Source: Xiphophorus maculatus (Eukaryota > Chordata > Actinopteri > Cyprinodontiformes > Poeciliidae). From it: a DNA stretch of 64,000 nucleotides. The notes under the pieces are model-generated. The model was not told the origin of the DNA, ran no database searches, and was given only the letters and a program-made list of their open reading frames with translations. The position numbers and the translations under genes are program-made. This document shows positions 12,670-26,754 of this stretch, piece after piece (position 1 is the first letter of the stretch; every line of letters begins with the position of its first letter). The stretch is taken from contig NC_036453.1 of the NCBI RefSeq assembly GCF_002775205.1, forward strand, positions 29,179,213-29,243,212. Reading direction: 5' to 3'.

Positions 12670-15600
12670 CTCAAGGCACTGCATAAGGAGCTGTTAGTTT
12701 CTCCCAAAAAGCCCACGAGCAGCAGAGTATTGACATCGAACTGCAACATTTAAGCTTTTCACACATCCTCCACTGCATGTGCTGATTTCAGCCACTTCAG
12801 CTGAAAGTTGACAGCCGCAGCGAGAAGGGAGGGAAGGAGGAGAGAAAAGGGAGACGAGGTTAAGAGGTTGAGTGTGGGAAAAGGAGGGGAAGAGAGGAGA
12901 GAAGGGATTAAAGCATCAGAAGGCATGGCATTCTGCTTAAAGATGACGGACTGACGGCGGCTCCCACAGGAATGAGTGGAGAAGTAATCCCACCAAATGG
13001 AAGAGTTTAACTATTACCACCCAGTGAGAGAGATACATAGAAACAAAATCTCCACAAACACACACACACACAAAAGACTGAAATTAGTTTTTTGTTTGAA
13101 GTCGGTAACATCCTACAGATTTTCACAAAAAATTGGCTCAAAAAGAAATGTACTCTAAAATATTTTTAAAAACACTACAAATCTGCATAATGTTTTGCGA
13201 TGAAGCTTTCTGAGTGCACCAGCAAAGCCAATCACCACTATGACTTACACAGAAAAAAAAATTACTATTTTGCTTTATTTAGCTGGACTGATGTGACTCT
13301 AACACACCTTAGTGGCTTTCTGCTGTGCTGGCTGGCAAAGGTCTGACAATTAAAGACACTACAAGCAGCCAGAAGGAGCCAGACAACAGGAGGCAGAGAA
13401 GGATGAGATTTAGTCAGAATAAAATTTGCTGCCAAGCTAATGAATGCAGCCCATAAATCATCCGGCTATTTGACATCGAGGAAAAGAAGACAAGACCTGC
13501 TATTCAATATTGATGATTTTATGTTGAAAAAAACTGTCTTGATTAGACAGAATAACCAAAGTACCCAAACAGATTTTTTTTTAAATCAGATGTCATGTTT
13601 TATTCATTATGGGTAATAGAGATTTATTAACAGTCTGATGCAAAAAATTTAAAAATGTAAATGAATATTTTTAACCTCTTCTGGTTTTCCTAACATTTTT
13701 ACCAAACAGGTATTTCGTTTTCTCTCTTTTGTATTTTTATACATGAAATGTTAAATGCTATTGGTCTTTAGAAGCAGATTTAGAAGCATGTCAGGCTCTT
13801 TTTGAGATTCCATTTTGGTGTCCTAGCTACACAGGTTTGTTTTATGAAATTACAATTGATAGCTGCACAAAAATATACAAGTATTTTAATGTTTCTCCAC
13901 ATTAAAATGTGACATTTTAAATAATCTTTGTAGTAATCTTTTCTTAAAAGTTCTTTACAAACATAGAACCACATCGAGGGAAGTTTTCATCCATGCAAAA
14001 CAATCTTACCAAAAATGTGGTAGCAATTATGCATGCGACAATAAAACAGACTCAGTATAATAAACCACATCTGGCTTTCTTTAGATTGAGTGTTAGGTTA
14101 GAGGCAGGGATGAAATCTCAACATTTTCAAATAGCTGCATTAATTGAAAATCCCACAAATAGAAACAGCCAACAACGATGCGTGTCGAGGGGCAAATGGG
14201 CCAAAGCAAAAATAAATAAAACAAATAAGAAATTATTAAAATTTGTATATAGTAAGTGAAGATTTTAATTTATTTGTAACAAATACATAAAAATTATTTT
14301 AAGTATTTTGGAATCACTTCAGCTGAATTACTGTGTTTGGCAGTATATGAAATCACCTACAAATGCAACTGGTTACCCATAAACTTAAAAGTGAACTCTT
14401 TATTAATTTAACTCATTCTCATAATTGTAATTTATGTAATAAGGTTGAAGGCAAACTAATTTAACTTATAAACAGACTTGTAGCCAGTTAAAGAAGCCTT
14501 CAGGCTTGTTTTCAAATTAACAACAAAGGATAAGAAATTTGAGTCTCTGTGATTTCAAAGTGGAAGATCGGAAGTTATCAAAAATAACTACTTAGACAAA
14601 GGCACCCAAACAAATCAAGAAACACGAACAGTAACAAAGATACAAATCTACATGTTTCCTTTGTGGATATGGAAGAACATTACAAATGAAAAAATTCAAC
14701 TCTAGCAAAGGATCTTCATGTTAAATAGATATTTTTGTCAGTATGATCTTGCTCAGAGCTTCCTCACATGACTTTACCATTGCTAAAAATGAATTTATGT
14801 AAAAGAGGAAGTAAAGTGGACTTGCTCTTGCATGGTCAAGCCAGAACCCTCAATGAAAAGTGGGTTATTCACCCATGTCTTTATGTTATTGTCAATGCCA
14901 TTTGGTAAAAAAATATATATTTTGAGTGAATCTGAACTCTAACGTTTCTCTTCTATTCAAAAGATTGTTTGAGGATATTCTTTCCTCTTCTCTGATGGTT
15001 TCTTCTTTTCTTTTATTTGTTAAATCGTTCAACTTGGTTTAACAAACAGCGTTGGATGCTTTTATTTGTCTGTAAACCTCAGAACACTTAACACCTGTGC
15101 AGGACATTTTACACACACATATGAAAGTTTTTAAATGGAAACACGCCAACGTACATAGTCCAACATTTTTAGAAGAAAAATTGTTAAAGCAACAGCTACT
15201 GTTTAGTGTGTCTGTATCTGAAGGAACTTCAATAAGCATTTCAACTGTAATCAGTCCAATGAATCTAGAAACAGTATGTATTAAAAGTATAAATAAATGA
15301 ATTGCGTAACAATCATAAGCTTTAAAAGGTCATTGTGAAGCCCTAATCCATCTGTCTCTCTCTCATTTCATCCTATCATTACTCATAAACAAGACAGACA
15401 CCTTGACAAACTCTTCTGCTTAAAAAAGAGATGGACTCTCTGCTCAGAGGAATAAGTCCACTTTTTTCCAGTCAAGGACCATGGACTCAGACTCAAAGGA
15501 GCTGCTTCCTATCCCTCCCAGCTGATTTAACACTTCACTGTGAATACCTCCGGTTTATACATGATTTTCCTTTTTTCTGAATTCCAAATATAATTTCCAA

Positions 15601-18600
15601 CTTTCATTGCTGTTGTTTAGATGTTTGTTAAATTCGAGTATTTTTTTGTTGTAGTTGATGTGCTTTTCTTTAAATATTCCTAAAAAAAGGATTGCGAAAT
15701 GAAAGTTATTAAGTTCCACCCATTATTGTCTTACACATTTTTGACCTGATCATCAAATAGTAACATAACATCTTATCAGCACTCATTTGGAATCATTATC
15801 TGACTTAAGTACTACAAAAGATCAGAAAATAACTCACATACTTCCCAAAGTCAACAAGCCCAGATCCATTCCTTACATGGATAACTAAAAAAAACTTTCT
15901 TGTTCTCTCAATAAACAACAACCACTCAGAATAAATATTGGCATTTTTCCTCTGTACATTTTGTTTTGGTTCATTTAAATTAGCTTAAGACACAGTCATT
16001 ATAAATTCAGAAATCTACCTTTTCAAAGAGTTCAGAAACAAGAGTACTTCATATCTTACACTCCCTGGAAGGAACTAGAACAAGGAAATAGAACAAGTCA
16101 AGTTCTACTTCCTCCCTAGTCTGTACAACTCCATTTCCACAGTTCCTCATTCTCTAAAATGAATGGATGTATCTCTACTCCTCATCACCTTATATTAATT
16201 GTCTGCAAAAAAAAAAAAGAAAACCTTGTATCATTTTCCTTTCATTTCACCGTTATATACTGTGGTTAAGCTGTTTAGTTTGCTCATAACTAAAAAGTTA
16301 AAGATACATTAAAGTGAACATTAGAAAAGACACTATCTGTCAAAATTAAAAGCACTTTGTGTTCACAGACTCCTCTTTAAAGATCTCATGTGACATAGCT
16401 GACGAGATCAAAGGTGAGGTCAAAGGGAGTCTTCTAATTAGTCAGTCTACCAACCAACCATGTCCCATAGCATGTGTACCATTTATGGCATCTCACCCCT
16501 GACCTACGGATCCTTTTCTCTGCAGTATTCCCACAGAGATACAGGTAGACAGTGCACAGGAAGGTGAACTTTCACCTCAGCAAAAAAACAAAACAAGACG
16601 TTTCCACGCACATTTTAAATGCAAATTTTAATGTACTTTATTGTGATGTTCTGTGAAATGCAAAGAAGAGTAAGCAAGGAAAAATATATGTCTGAAGAGC
16701 ACATTGAACTTTGTTATTGTAAAATGTCAGGAGGTTAACCTGGATATTTTAAAGAAGCATGGAGGATGCCTTTTTACATTTCAGAACACTGCTTGTCTTT
16801 CAAGAAAAGAATGCCCTAGAATGCTTAAAGAGCTAAGTGTGAGGAATTAGAAGTCGTCTCCAGAAATGTGACCACACTGGTTCTTCCCAGCCCTGGAAGC
16901 CCAAAGTTGCATGCTTATGAATATAAAAATAAACCTGTGACACTTCCCCGCCAAAGTGCACAAAAAACAATACACACATGCTGGTAAGAGAAACCGTCAT
17001 CTGCTGATGTAACATGTAGGAATGACGCTGACCTCTGAGTTATGTTTATGTAACAACAGATCAACACCTTCACTTGGAACTGATAATGGCCAATGAAATG
17101 TGGACTTTTGTATGGAACATAGTTTTTATTTCTGTGTAGTTGTAGAAAAACGGTTTCAGCTGGATTTAAATGAGATGGCCGATGTTTGCCAAGTGGCAAG
17201 TTAAAAACTCAGTAACAATGAACCAAACATTCCTAGATCTATTTCCTTGCCACATTTTGCTCTAAGACATTGGCAGCCTCAGGATATTCAGCTTTCTAAG
17301 GACCGCCTTTCATTTAAGCTATGAGGAAGGCAGCTAAATATTTTTTTCTCACAAAATGCATATATAAAATACCAAAGTTAAAATGTGCATTTTAAAATAC
17401 AAGATTCAACAAAATCTGGAAGATTTAAGACTTGACAAAACTCTTCCACCAATGGAAAGCTGGAGTTCCCATCCATTACTCGTTATATTCTTCTTTACAC
17501 ATTTCTGTTATAACTCACCTTTATACTAGGTTTGTTTGACTGCTGTCGTGCTCCCTTTACCTCACTGTCAGCCGCACTTATAGTCTCTATTATTCATCAC
17601 CTTCACTTCCAGGTTATTTTTACCTGCTTTTGCAGTCGGCTTATCTTTTTCCTTCACTGGTTGCATCTGTAAAGACAAATATACCCATTTCCCCTTAGTT
17701 TTGACCTGGTTTCAAGTCCCTGACTAAGGGTTCTATCACTGCAGGTACTCCACACAAATATAATCCTTTATTCAGTATTATGTTCCTCTAAAAGCAATAT
17801 TTTGGAACCATTATTGAACCATAAGTAGACAAAAGTTGATTTCCATTCTTTAAGATTAGAAGTGCTGTGGATATTTTGTTTATAACCTGATCTAGGTTAT
17901 AAATAAAGGATCTCTAGCATCTCTATAATTTGATCTAGGTACTTCTTAAATGTAAAAATACTATATAGTGTATATCCATATAAGATGCTTTTGGTGCCCA
18001 GTTTTTCTTCTAAAAAACCTAAACAAAAGGGTTCCCTTATCTTTAAATTTCCTTGAAGATCACCATGCCATATCAATTTACAGGCAGCCTCCATTCATGT
18101 GTAAAGTAAGAAGTGTTCAGAGAAGGTGATTTCAGATATCATCCACCAGCTATCTGAAAGAGGTGATGGGTATAAAGTTTGTATACACAGATGCATGCCA
18201 CCTTGCATGTTTTGGTCCCAATGGGGCTCAGCTGCTCAGTTTACAAAATTAATTTTAAAAATAAATCTGAACTTTCAAACTATACAGTGCATCACAAAAA
18301 GGCACCAAGGTCTAAGATTGGCATGAAATTAAATGTGTGACAGTGATATTGGTCTAGTATAACACATGTTGGTGTGTCACAATAAAATGCTACAAAATAA
18401 AATTTGCTAGTAAATGCTGTACTGGAATGTATTTTTAAACAATAATTAAGGAAATCAAAATACTTTTTATATACTCAACGGCTATTGAATATCAGATTAG
18501 TGAGAGCTGTAGTTTCAATTCGGTTTAGCAACGCCCTCTAGAGGACAATCTAGTTTAACACATGGTAGTTGCTAAATTGTCAGAATCCCTCTGACACTCA

Positions 18601-19300
18601 CTAAGGACCTTAGGGTATAGAGGACAATGAATGCAACTTCCTCATATCTATAAAGTGACAATTATACTATAAGCACTAAAACAGCAAAATAAGGCTTGTT
18701 TAATTTCTGAAACGTTAAGTTACCTCACATGCCAACATCCCTCAGAGCTTTCTTTTACTTATATTTGATGTATACAGAATTTTTATAACGACTGCAGGTA
18801 ACAGTTAAATGACTGCGCTATAAAAATTGCATTTTTCCCTTGGAAAACATACACAATGACATTTACTAAATTTTGACATTAAGTGAACTCACCCAAATGA
18901 GTGCTATTCAGAATCCTTTACAGAATTCTGAATAATTTGAGGCCATACTGAAAGGGATTTAAGAAACATGGTTGATCTTAAAGTTTAGCACTGACCAATA
19001 TGAAGTGAAACACCTGAATTGCTGTTGCACTGTTAACCTACCCATAAAGAAATACCCTGCAACAGTAACTGTTAAGGTGGTCACTGATTTTGAACCTAAG
19101 ACCACATGACAACATAAAATCCACTTGTGCCAGAACCCAAACCAACTGACTACTACTGAAATATTCTGCAATATAACAGCAGCAACAAAATACATGTTGG
19201 GCAGTCGTTTGAAGGGTCTGCAAAACAAGTTGTATGTGACAGAAAAAACTCAAGTACATCACTTCTTCAATTATGAAGTCTGAATACTGAAAAAACATGA
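12670..19300. other. Non-coding stretch, no gene recognised
   Basis: No coding exon with splice signals and recognisable protein was found. A purine-rich tract lies at about 12815-12905. A mixed-sequence block at about 13310-13480, with homeodomain-type TAAT and ATAAAT words, could be a conserved enhancer, but that needs alignment. The rest is AT-rich, featureless intergenic or intronic DNA. Confidence 0.5.
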
Positions 19301-19328
19301 CGGTTGCAAACATGAATCTGAAGAAATA

Positions 19329-19334
19329 TTTATT
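19329..19334 (-). terminator. sod1: sod1 polyadenylation signal
   Basis: AATAAA on the minus strand lies 246 bases downstream of the sod1 stop codon. It is a canonical hexamer in the right orientation and predicts a 3' UTR of about 260-280 bases. Confidence 0.65.
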
Positions 19335-19579
19335 CATTTTGCAATCGTATACATTTATAAATGACTTGTGCGTTACCAATTCTTCTGGGCCAAAGTTATT
19401 TGGCAGACAGACCCCATTCGGACAACTTCAAATAGGAACAGATAGGGCAGAGTGGCTAAACTATCAAACAAATCAAAAGCTCACACAGTTCTGAAAAGAA
19501 CAAGGTAACATCTAGTAGCTATGTTGGTCTCATTAAATGCCTTGGGGAACTTTTCAGTGCTTCATTTTGAGAACTCGAT

Positions 19580-22022
<2,443 letters not shown>

Positions 22023-22079
22023 CTTTGCAGCAATCAGGCCTCACCAGACTCACTATCACAAGGAGCAGAAGACCAACTG

Positions 22080-22165
22080 AATAAAAGCTGCGTCAATGAA
22101 CGTAGTGGGCGGGTTTATATTGCAGATAACCAATAGACTAAGAAGGGATATTTTGATTGGTCGCA
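22080..22165 (-). promoter_or_regulatory. sod1: sod1 core promoter
   Basis: On the minus strand, upstream of the start codon at 22022, there is a TATA-like ATATAAAC (22112-22119). It abuts a GC box CCCGCCC (22107-22113). Upstream of these are two CCAAT boxes, one in each orientation (22130-22134 and 22156-22160). This predicts transcription starting near 22085 and a 5' UTR of about 65 bases. The TATA plus CCAAT plus GC-box layout is typical of SOD1 promoters. Confidence 0.7.
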
Positions 22166-22949
22166 ATCTTGTATGAAAAAACGTCTACAGTAGCCAGGTT
22201 TGACGAATGTGGTTTAAGTCTGTAAAAATTATTTCTAGAAAGAATAAATATATTTTTGCCTATGTTGGTACATATATGGACATATGTCACAAACATATAA
22301 ATTTTTCATACTTGTTGACAATTACAAACTTAGAAGTATTGCAAAATCTACCTTTTTTTTTTTTAGCTTTACCTCATGTTATGATGTTATTTCCTCACAA
22401 CATTCTTGGAGTGTTGCTTTGATTCTTTCATGCATGTTTGAGAAATTATTTAATCTCCTGTGGCAGCCATTCAAGTGTGCAAACGGCTCGGTCTCACCAA
22501 ACGATGCCAAATTAAAAAAACATGGTGGAACTGCACATCTAACCATATCATGTGAGCTGCTTCTCAGTGAAACACTGGTAAAGGTTTATGGAGAAACATT
22601 GTGATGAAGAGCTGAAGACAAAGTGTAGGAAAGAACAGGAGCGTTTTAAAGAAACAGAACCCCAATTGTTTCAAGGCATTAAATTGGTGTTAGAGGCTTT
22701 CTCCACAAGTCTGGTCCTAAAAACCCACTTCCCTGCATAGTTGTAAAGGCCCCTGCACAAACTATTCAAATCATTTGTGTCTAGTTCTCATGCCATCAAC
22801 TTCTGCAGATGCCTGCATAAGTTAATGACAATGAGCCATTCATTTGAAGTCAGGTGTGCTACAGGGAGACATTTAAAACATGCAGATGAGTGTGCCCATA
22901 GGACAGGGCTGGGAACCGCTGAACCACAGCAGATACAGCCAAAATGTAA

Positions 22950-23345
22950 AAGAATGTGCTCTGCTCAAGTTGATGGCAAATCAACATTTTTTTTGCTACA
23001 CACAAAATGATGTGTGACAGAAAAATAAACATCACCGCCCTGGACAAACCAACCCCACTGTGAAACATGGCAGAATAATTTTGTGGGGGTTTTTGTTTAG
23101 CAGGAGACAAGAAAACCTGTAAGAGTTGATAGAGATGGATGGGGCTAAATACTGGTCAATCCTGAAAGGGAAAAAAAGTGGAGGGTGCAAATATCCTAAG
23201 ACAGAGGCAGAGGTTCACTTTTGAACAAAATTGACCTAAATGGATTGTAATGGTTTAGACTGAAGCATGTTTATGTATTACAATGAATCAGTCAAAAGAT
23301 AAAATACATGGAAGTTATGAATACTTTCACAAGGTATAGTGCATG
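22950..23345 (+). mobile_element. Dead Tc1-like transposase fragment between sod1 and scaf4
   Basis: The plus strand retains decayed transposase in family order: a degraded KHG..-like segment near 23060-23095, then MDGAKYWSILK (near 23135), then RFTFEQN (near 23210), then stops. The 3' end reads GAATACTTTCACAAGGTATAG, resembling the terminal part of a common teleost Tc1-like repeat. Several stops and frameshifts make it non-functional. It lies between the sod1 promoter and the scaf4 polyadenylation site. Confidence 0.75.
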
Positions 23346-23726
23346 TATAAGTTGTCATAAAGAAACTTAAAAGAAACCTCTAATAGTTCATTATGTCATC
23401 CTAGATAGAGCTATTTAAATAACTCTGGAAGGGAAAAGTTTTAAACATTCTCAAATAGTGAAATATATAAATTTGATCAAATTATTACAAGAATCTGAAA
23501 AAAAAATCAGAGGAGCTGAACAGCCAATTAACCTTTTATGATAAGACCTCACTTTTAATAAAGGATCATATTCTTTTTAACCACGAAGCTTAGTCCAAAA
23601 ACTTGCACAGGCAGGTTACATATTTCACACTTGAGCATTTATCTGACAAAGCTGAACAAAAACAAATATATAATCAAGAGTTAGGCACAGGTTAAAAGAA
23701 GCAAAAAACATTTGGTACAAAAATAG

Positions 23727-23732
23727 TTTATT
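23727..23732 (-). terminator. scaf4: scaf4 distal polyadenylation signal
   Basis: AATAAA on the minus strand is the only canonical hexamer I found in the correct orientation between the scaf4 stop (25343) and sod1. It predicts a 3' UTR of about 1.6 kb, AT-rich throughout. Usage of other sites cannot be excluded. Confidence 0.5.
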
Positions 23733-25342
23733 AAAAACAAGTTCCTATGGCTGAAATGTTGACGATTTCATGTCCATGTCTTTCATATTGAAAAGAAACC
23801 ATGGAAACATGTGTCATTTTCCAAACCACTAGGAGTTAAAAACGTTAAAGCAACCTGTATCTGTGGTTCTTTTTGTGTCAATGTGTTTCAGATACGCAAA
23901 TCACAGAATATTAACAACTATTACCATTAAGCCTTAAAGTCATCAGTGACAAAAGCATATTTACAGCAGTGTCCTAGGCAGCGGCCTTCATTTTTCAGCA
24001 TTTCTGCTTTACACAACTCAGTGTAAAATTATCAGATTGCTGATTCTGGGCTTCAAAATGAAAGAAATCTGTAATGTTATATGATGTGTTTTCAATTGGG
24101 AAACTAGGTTGAGTTTTTTTAATGATACAGTTTTGAATTTGACAGACAACTTTGCTGAAAGGGGACAAATCTGACAATCACCACTTGCTCAACAGTAAAA
24201 ATAATAGAGCTTATAAGAAAGAAAAAAAGTAAAGCAGGCAACAGAGATGTGAGGTAATTCAACAATTTTCTTTAGTCTTCTTTTAACATTGATAGAAAAC
24301 ATCTTTGTTTTAAATTTCTCACAAATTAAAATTGTCTCTTTTTTACAAATTGAAACCAAACCTGTTTTTAGCCAATTGTTTTAGCAATTATAAAAATAGC
24401 AGCTGAAAATTTGTGAACTTAGAGAATGGGTAGAATTAGGCATCCTTATGTTTTCTGTGAAATTTAACTTGCAAACATTTAATATTAAACAAAGTATCAG
24501 AAATGTATCAAAAGTTTGACAAAATTTTGTCTTTTTGACAAATCAAACTTTTCTTTTTTTCCTGACGTTTTTTAATAGCTGTTGTTCATAGTTCCAGTTC
24601 TGGAAGCTATTTTTAATGGAAATATCCTAGCTGAATCACGACCATTGTTCATTTATATAGCATTAAATTATATTCTTGAATATGTAAAAAATGAAAATTT
24701 TAATACACCACATGTGTATTTCTCTGATTAGTCATATATTTTCCTTGTTTTTGCCTTAAAAGTAAACAAAATAAATGAAACACTCTTGTGGTAATGTTGT
24801 CAAATGCACATTTGTGTCCTTAGACATAAAATCCTTTGAGCTAGTTAATTCTTAAAATCATTAGATTCTGTCTTTTGGTGGTGGTAATGTCATAAGCAGT
24901 GATGACAAGAAAAGATTGAAGCCACCATTACAGTACATTCAATTTAGATCGTTTTCAGTGTTGCAGATTTTAAAAGTAACTCCATAACAGAACTAATTTG
25001 TTGTTGAGAAGCTCTTTCCTCTAGGTGATGACATGAAAGTATGAATAAAAATGGGACAACAATAATTTCCCCCATCTGTATACAAACTATGGTAATAAAA
25101 AACAACTAAGAGTCTAACTATTGATCAAAATGAAACCAAAATGCCAGGCCAGATTATACTCGTAACGTAATGTTTCAACAGATCTGGTTTCATTTGCTTG
25201 ACAACATGGTGGGAGATGTGCTACCGCCCAGGAACTGTCAACGATCATCTGACGAACAGTCACTAGTTAGAACTGAGACTATTACAGTGAACAAAACTTT
25301 TTTCGGAGTTTCTCTCATTCACAGCAGTCACAGGTTGAAGGT

Positions 25343-26754
25343 CTATGATGCTGCTGCATCTTTTTCTTCTTTTGTTGCTGTGGACTCATTTTGAGCCAGC
25401 TCTTTAGACTCGGAGGATTGGGCATTTTCAGCAGCTGGAATCGGCCCGGCAAGTAAATGTTCTGACTCTTCCTTCTTTTTAGTGGCTTCCCCATTTGGCT
25501 CTTTCCTGGTTTCCACCGTAACCAGAGGAGTCCCACCAGGTTGTTCCGTGCTGTTAGAGCTCCGGAATTTGTCCATGTTTTCCAGTTCGGCCAGTCGATC
25601 GTCTTTATCCCACCGCGACGTCCTCTCTCGTCGCTCCGACCGTCTCGGTTTGTCTGCTTTGACTTCAGGCGCTCTGGTTTTGTCCCGGCTGCCTCCTTCT
25701 CCTCTGCTTCTTTCTCCTCCCTCCGCTCTGCCTCGATCCCTCTCCCCATCGTCACTGCGGCCTCGATCTCTGTCTTTATCAAGGCTGCCTCGCCTCTCTC
25801 GCCAGTCCCGTCTATCTCTGTCCCGATCTCGGTCTCTGTCTCTCTCCCATCCGCCTCCACGGGAATTCCCTACATCTTCCTGCCAACCTCCGAGCCTGTC
25901 CCGCCCATCCATTTTGTCACTACCCCCTCCTCTGCCTCCATCACCAAAACGCCTTCCCCCTCCAAACCCTCTGTCCCTCTCTCTGTCTCTGTCTCGATCC
26001 CAGTCTCTGTCCCTCTCCTGTTCTCGATCCCTGAATCCTGGCCTGTCACCCCTGAGCGGTCTGTCATCCATTTCCTCCTGCCCTTCGAAGCTTCTAGGAC
26101 CACCTGGTCTTGTAAAAGGGGCAGGACCTTGAGGGGGCGGGCCATGTCCTCGAGGGAAGGGACCTCTCATGTTATGTGGAGGGGGCATCCCAAATCCTCC
26201 TTTAGGTTGTGGCAGCTCGTGGCGCATCATTTGAGGATGTGGCCCCCTGGGTATCAACTGTGGCGGGCCAGGGGGCACGTTAGGGTGAGGTGGTCTTTGC
26301 CCTTGGGGTGGAGGGAAACGTTGCATGTGTGATGGCGGTGGACCCTGGGGGCGCTGGAGTGGCATCATTCCAGGTCGGGCACCCAGTAGACCCCCAAGAG
26401 GCGACTGGATGTTTCCAGGGTGTCCACCTGGACCTGGAGGTCCGACTTGGGGTCCGCCGGGAGGTCCGACTTGGGGTCCGCCGGGAGGTCCGACTTGGAG
26501 CCCGCCGGGATGTCCGACTTGGGGCCCGCCGGGATGTCCGACTGGGGGGCCGCCGGGATGTCCGACCGGGGGGCCGCCGGGATGTCCGACCGGGGGGCCC
26601 CCGGGATGTCCGACTGGAGGGCCGCCGGGATGTCCAACCGGAGGACCACCGGGATGTCCAACCGGAGGACCGCCGGGATGTCCTACAAGAAGACCAACGG
26701 GGTGACCACCAGTAGAATTAGTTAGAGGTCCACCTGGAAAACCTCCTGGAGGTC
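25343..26754 (-). CDS. scaf4: scaf4 last coding exon: Gly/Pro repeats and charged tail
   Basis: This single 1412-base exon encodes residues 739-1208. It opens with a GPPGGFPGG stretch and a ten-unit VGHPGGPP-type repeat. Met/Pro-rich sequence (MMPLQRPQGPPP) follows, then a long RE/RD/RG-rich tract, then a charged SERRERTSRWDKDDRLAELE segment. It ends in an acidic Lys/Glu-rich tail with stop TAG at 25343-25345. The GC-rich, purine-skewed sequence opens several long frames on both strands; these are shadows. The C-terminal region is expected to be disordered. Confidence 0.95.

Noticed and set aside
16615-16680. Possible further Tc1-like 5' end
   Set aside because: Resemblance limited to a few AT-rich words and no transposase remnant follows.
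1-19300. Coding exons of tiam1
   Set aside because: Expected from human synteny, but no DH, PH or PDZ sequence could be found on either strand.
25482-26332. Long plus-strand frames (216 and 263 codons) opposite scaf4's last exon
   Set aside because: They are antisense shadows of the GC-rich, purine-skewed scaf4 exon; the peptides are Ser/Pro/Arg low-complexity with no domain or splice context.
26290-26725. Three plus-strand Gly/Arg/Asp repeat frames over the minisatellite
   Set aside because: A 24-bp array keeps every frame open; only the minus-strand frame joins to neighbouring scaf4 exons.
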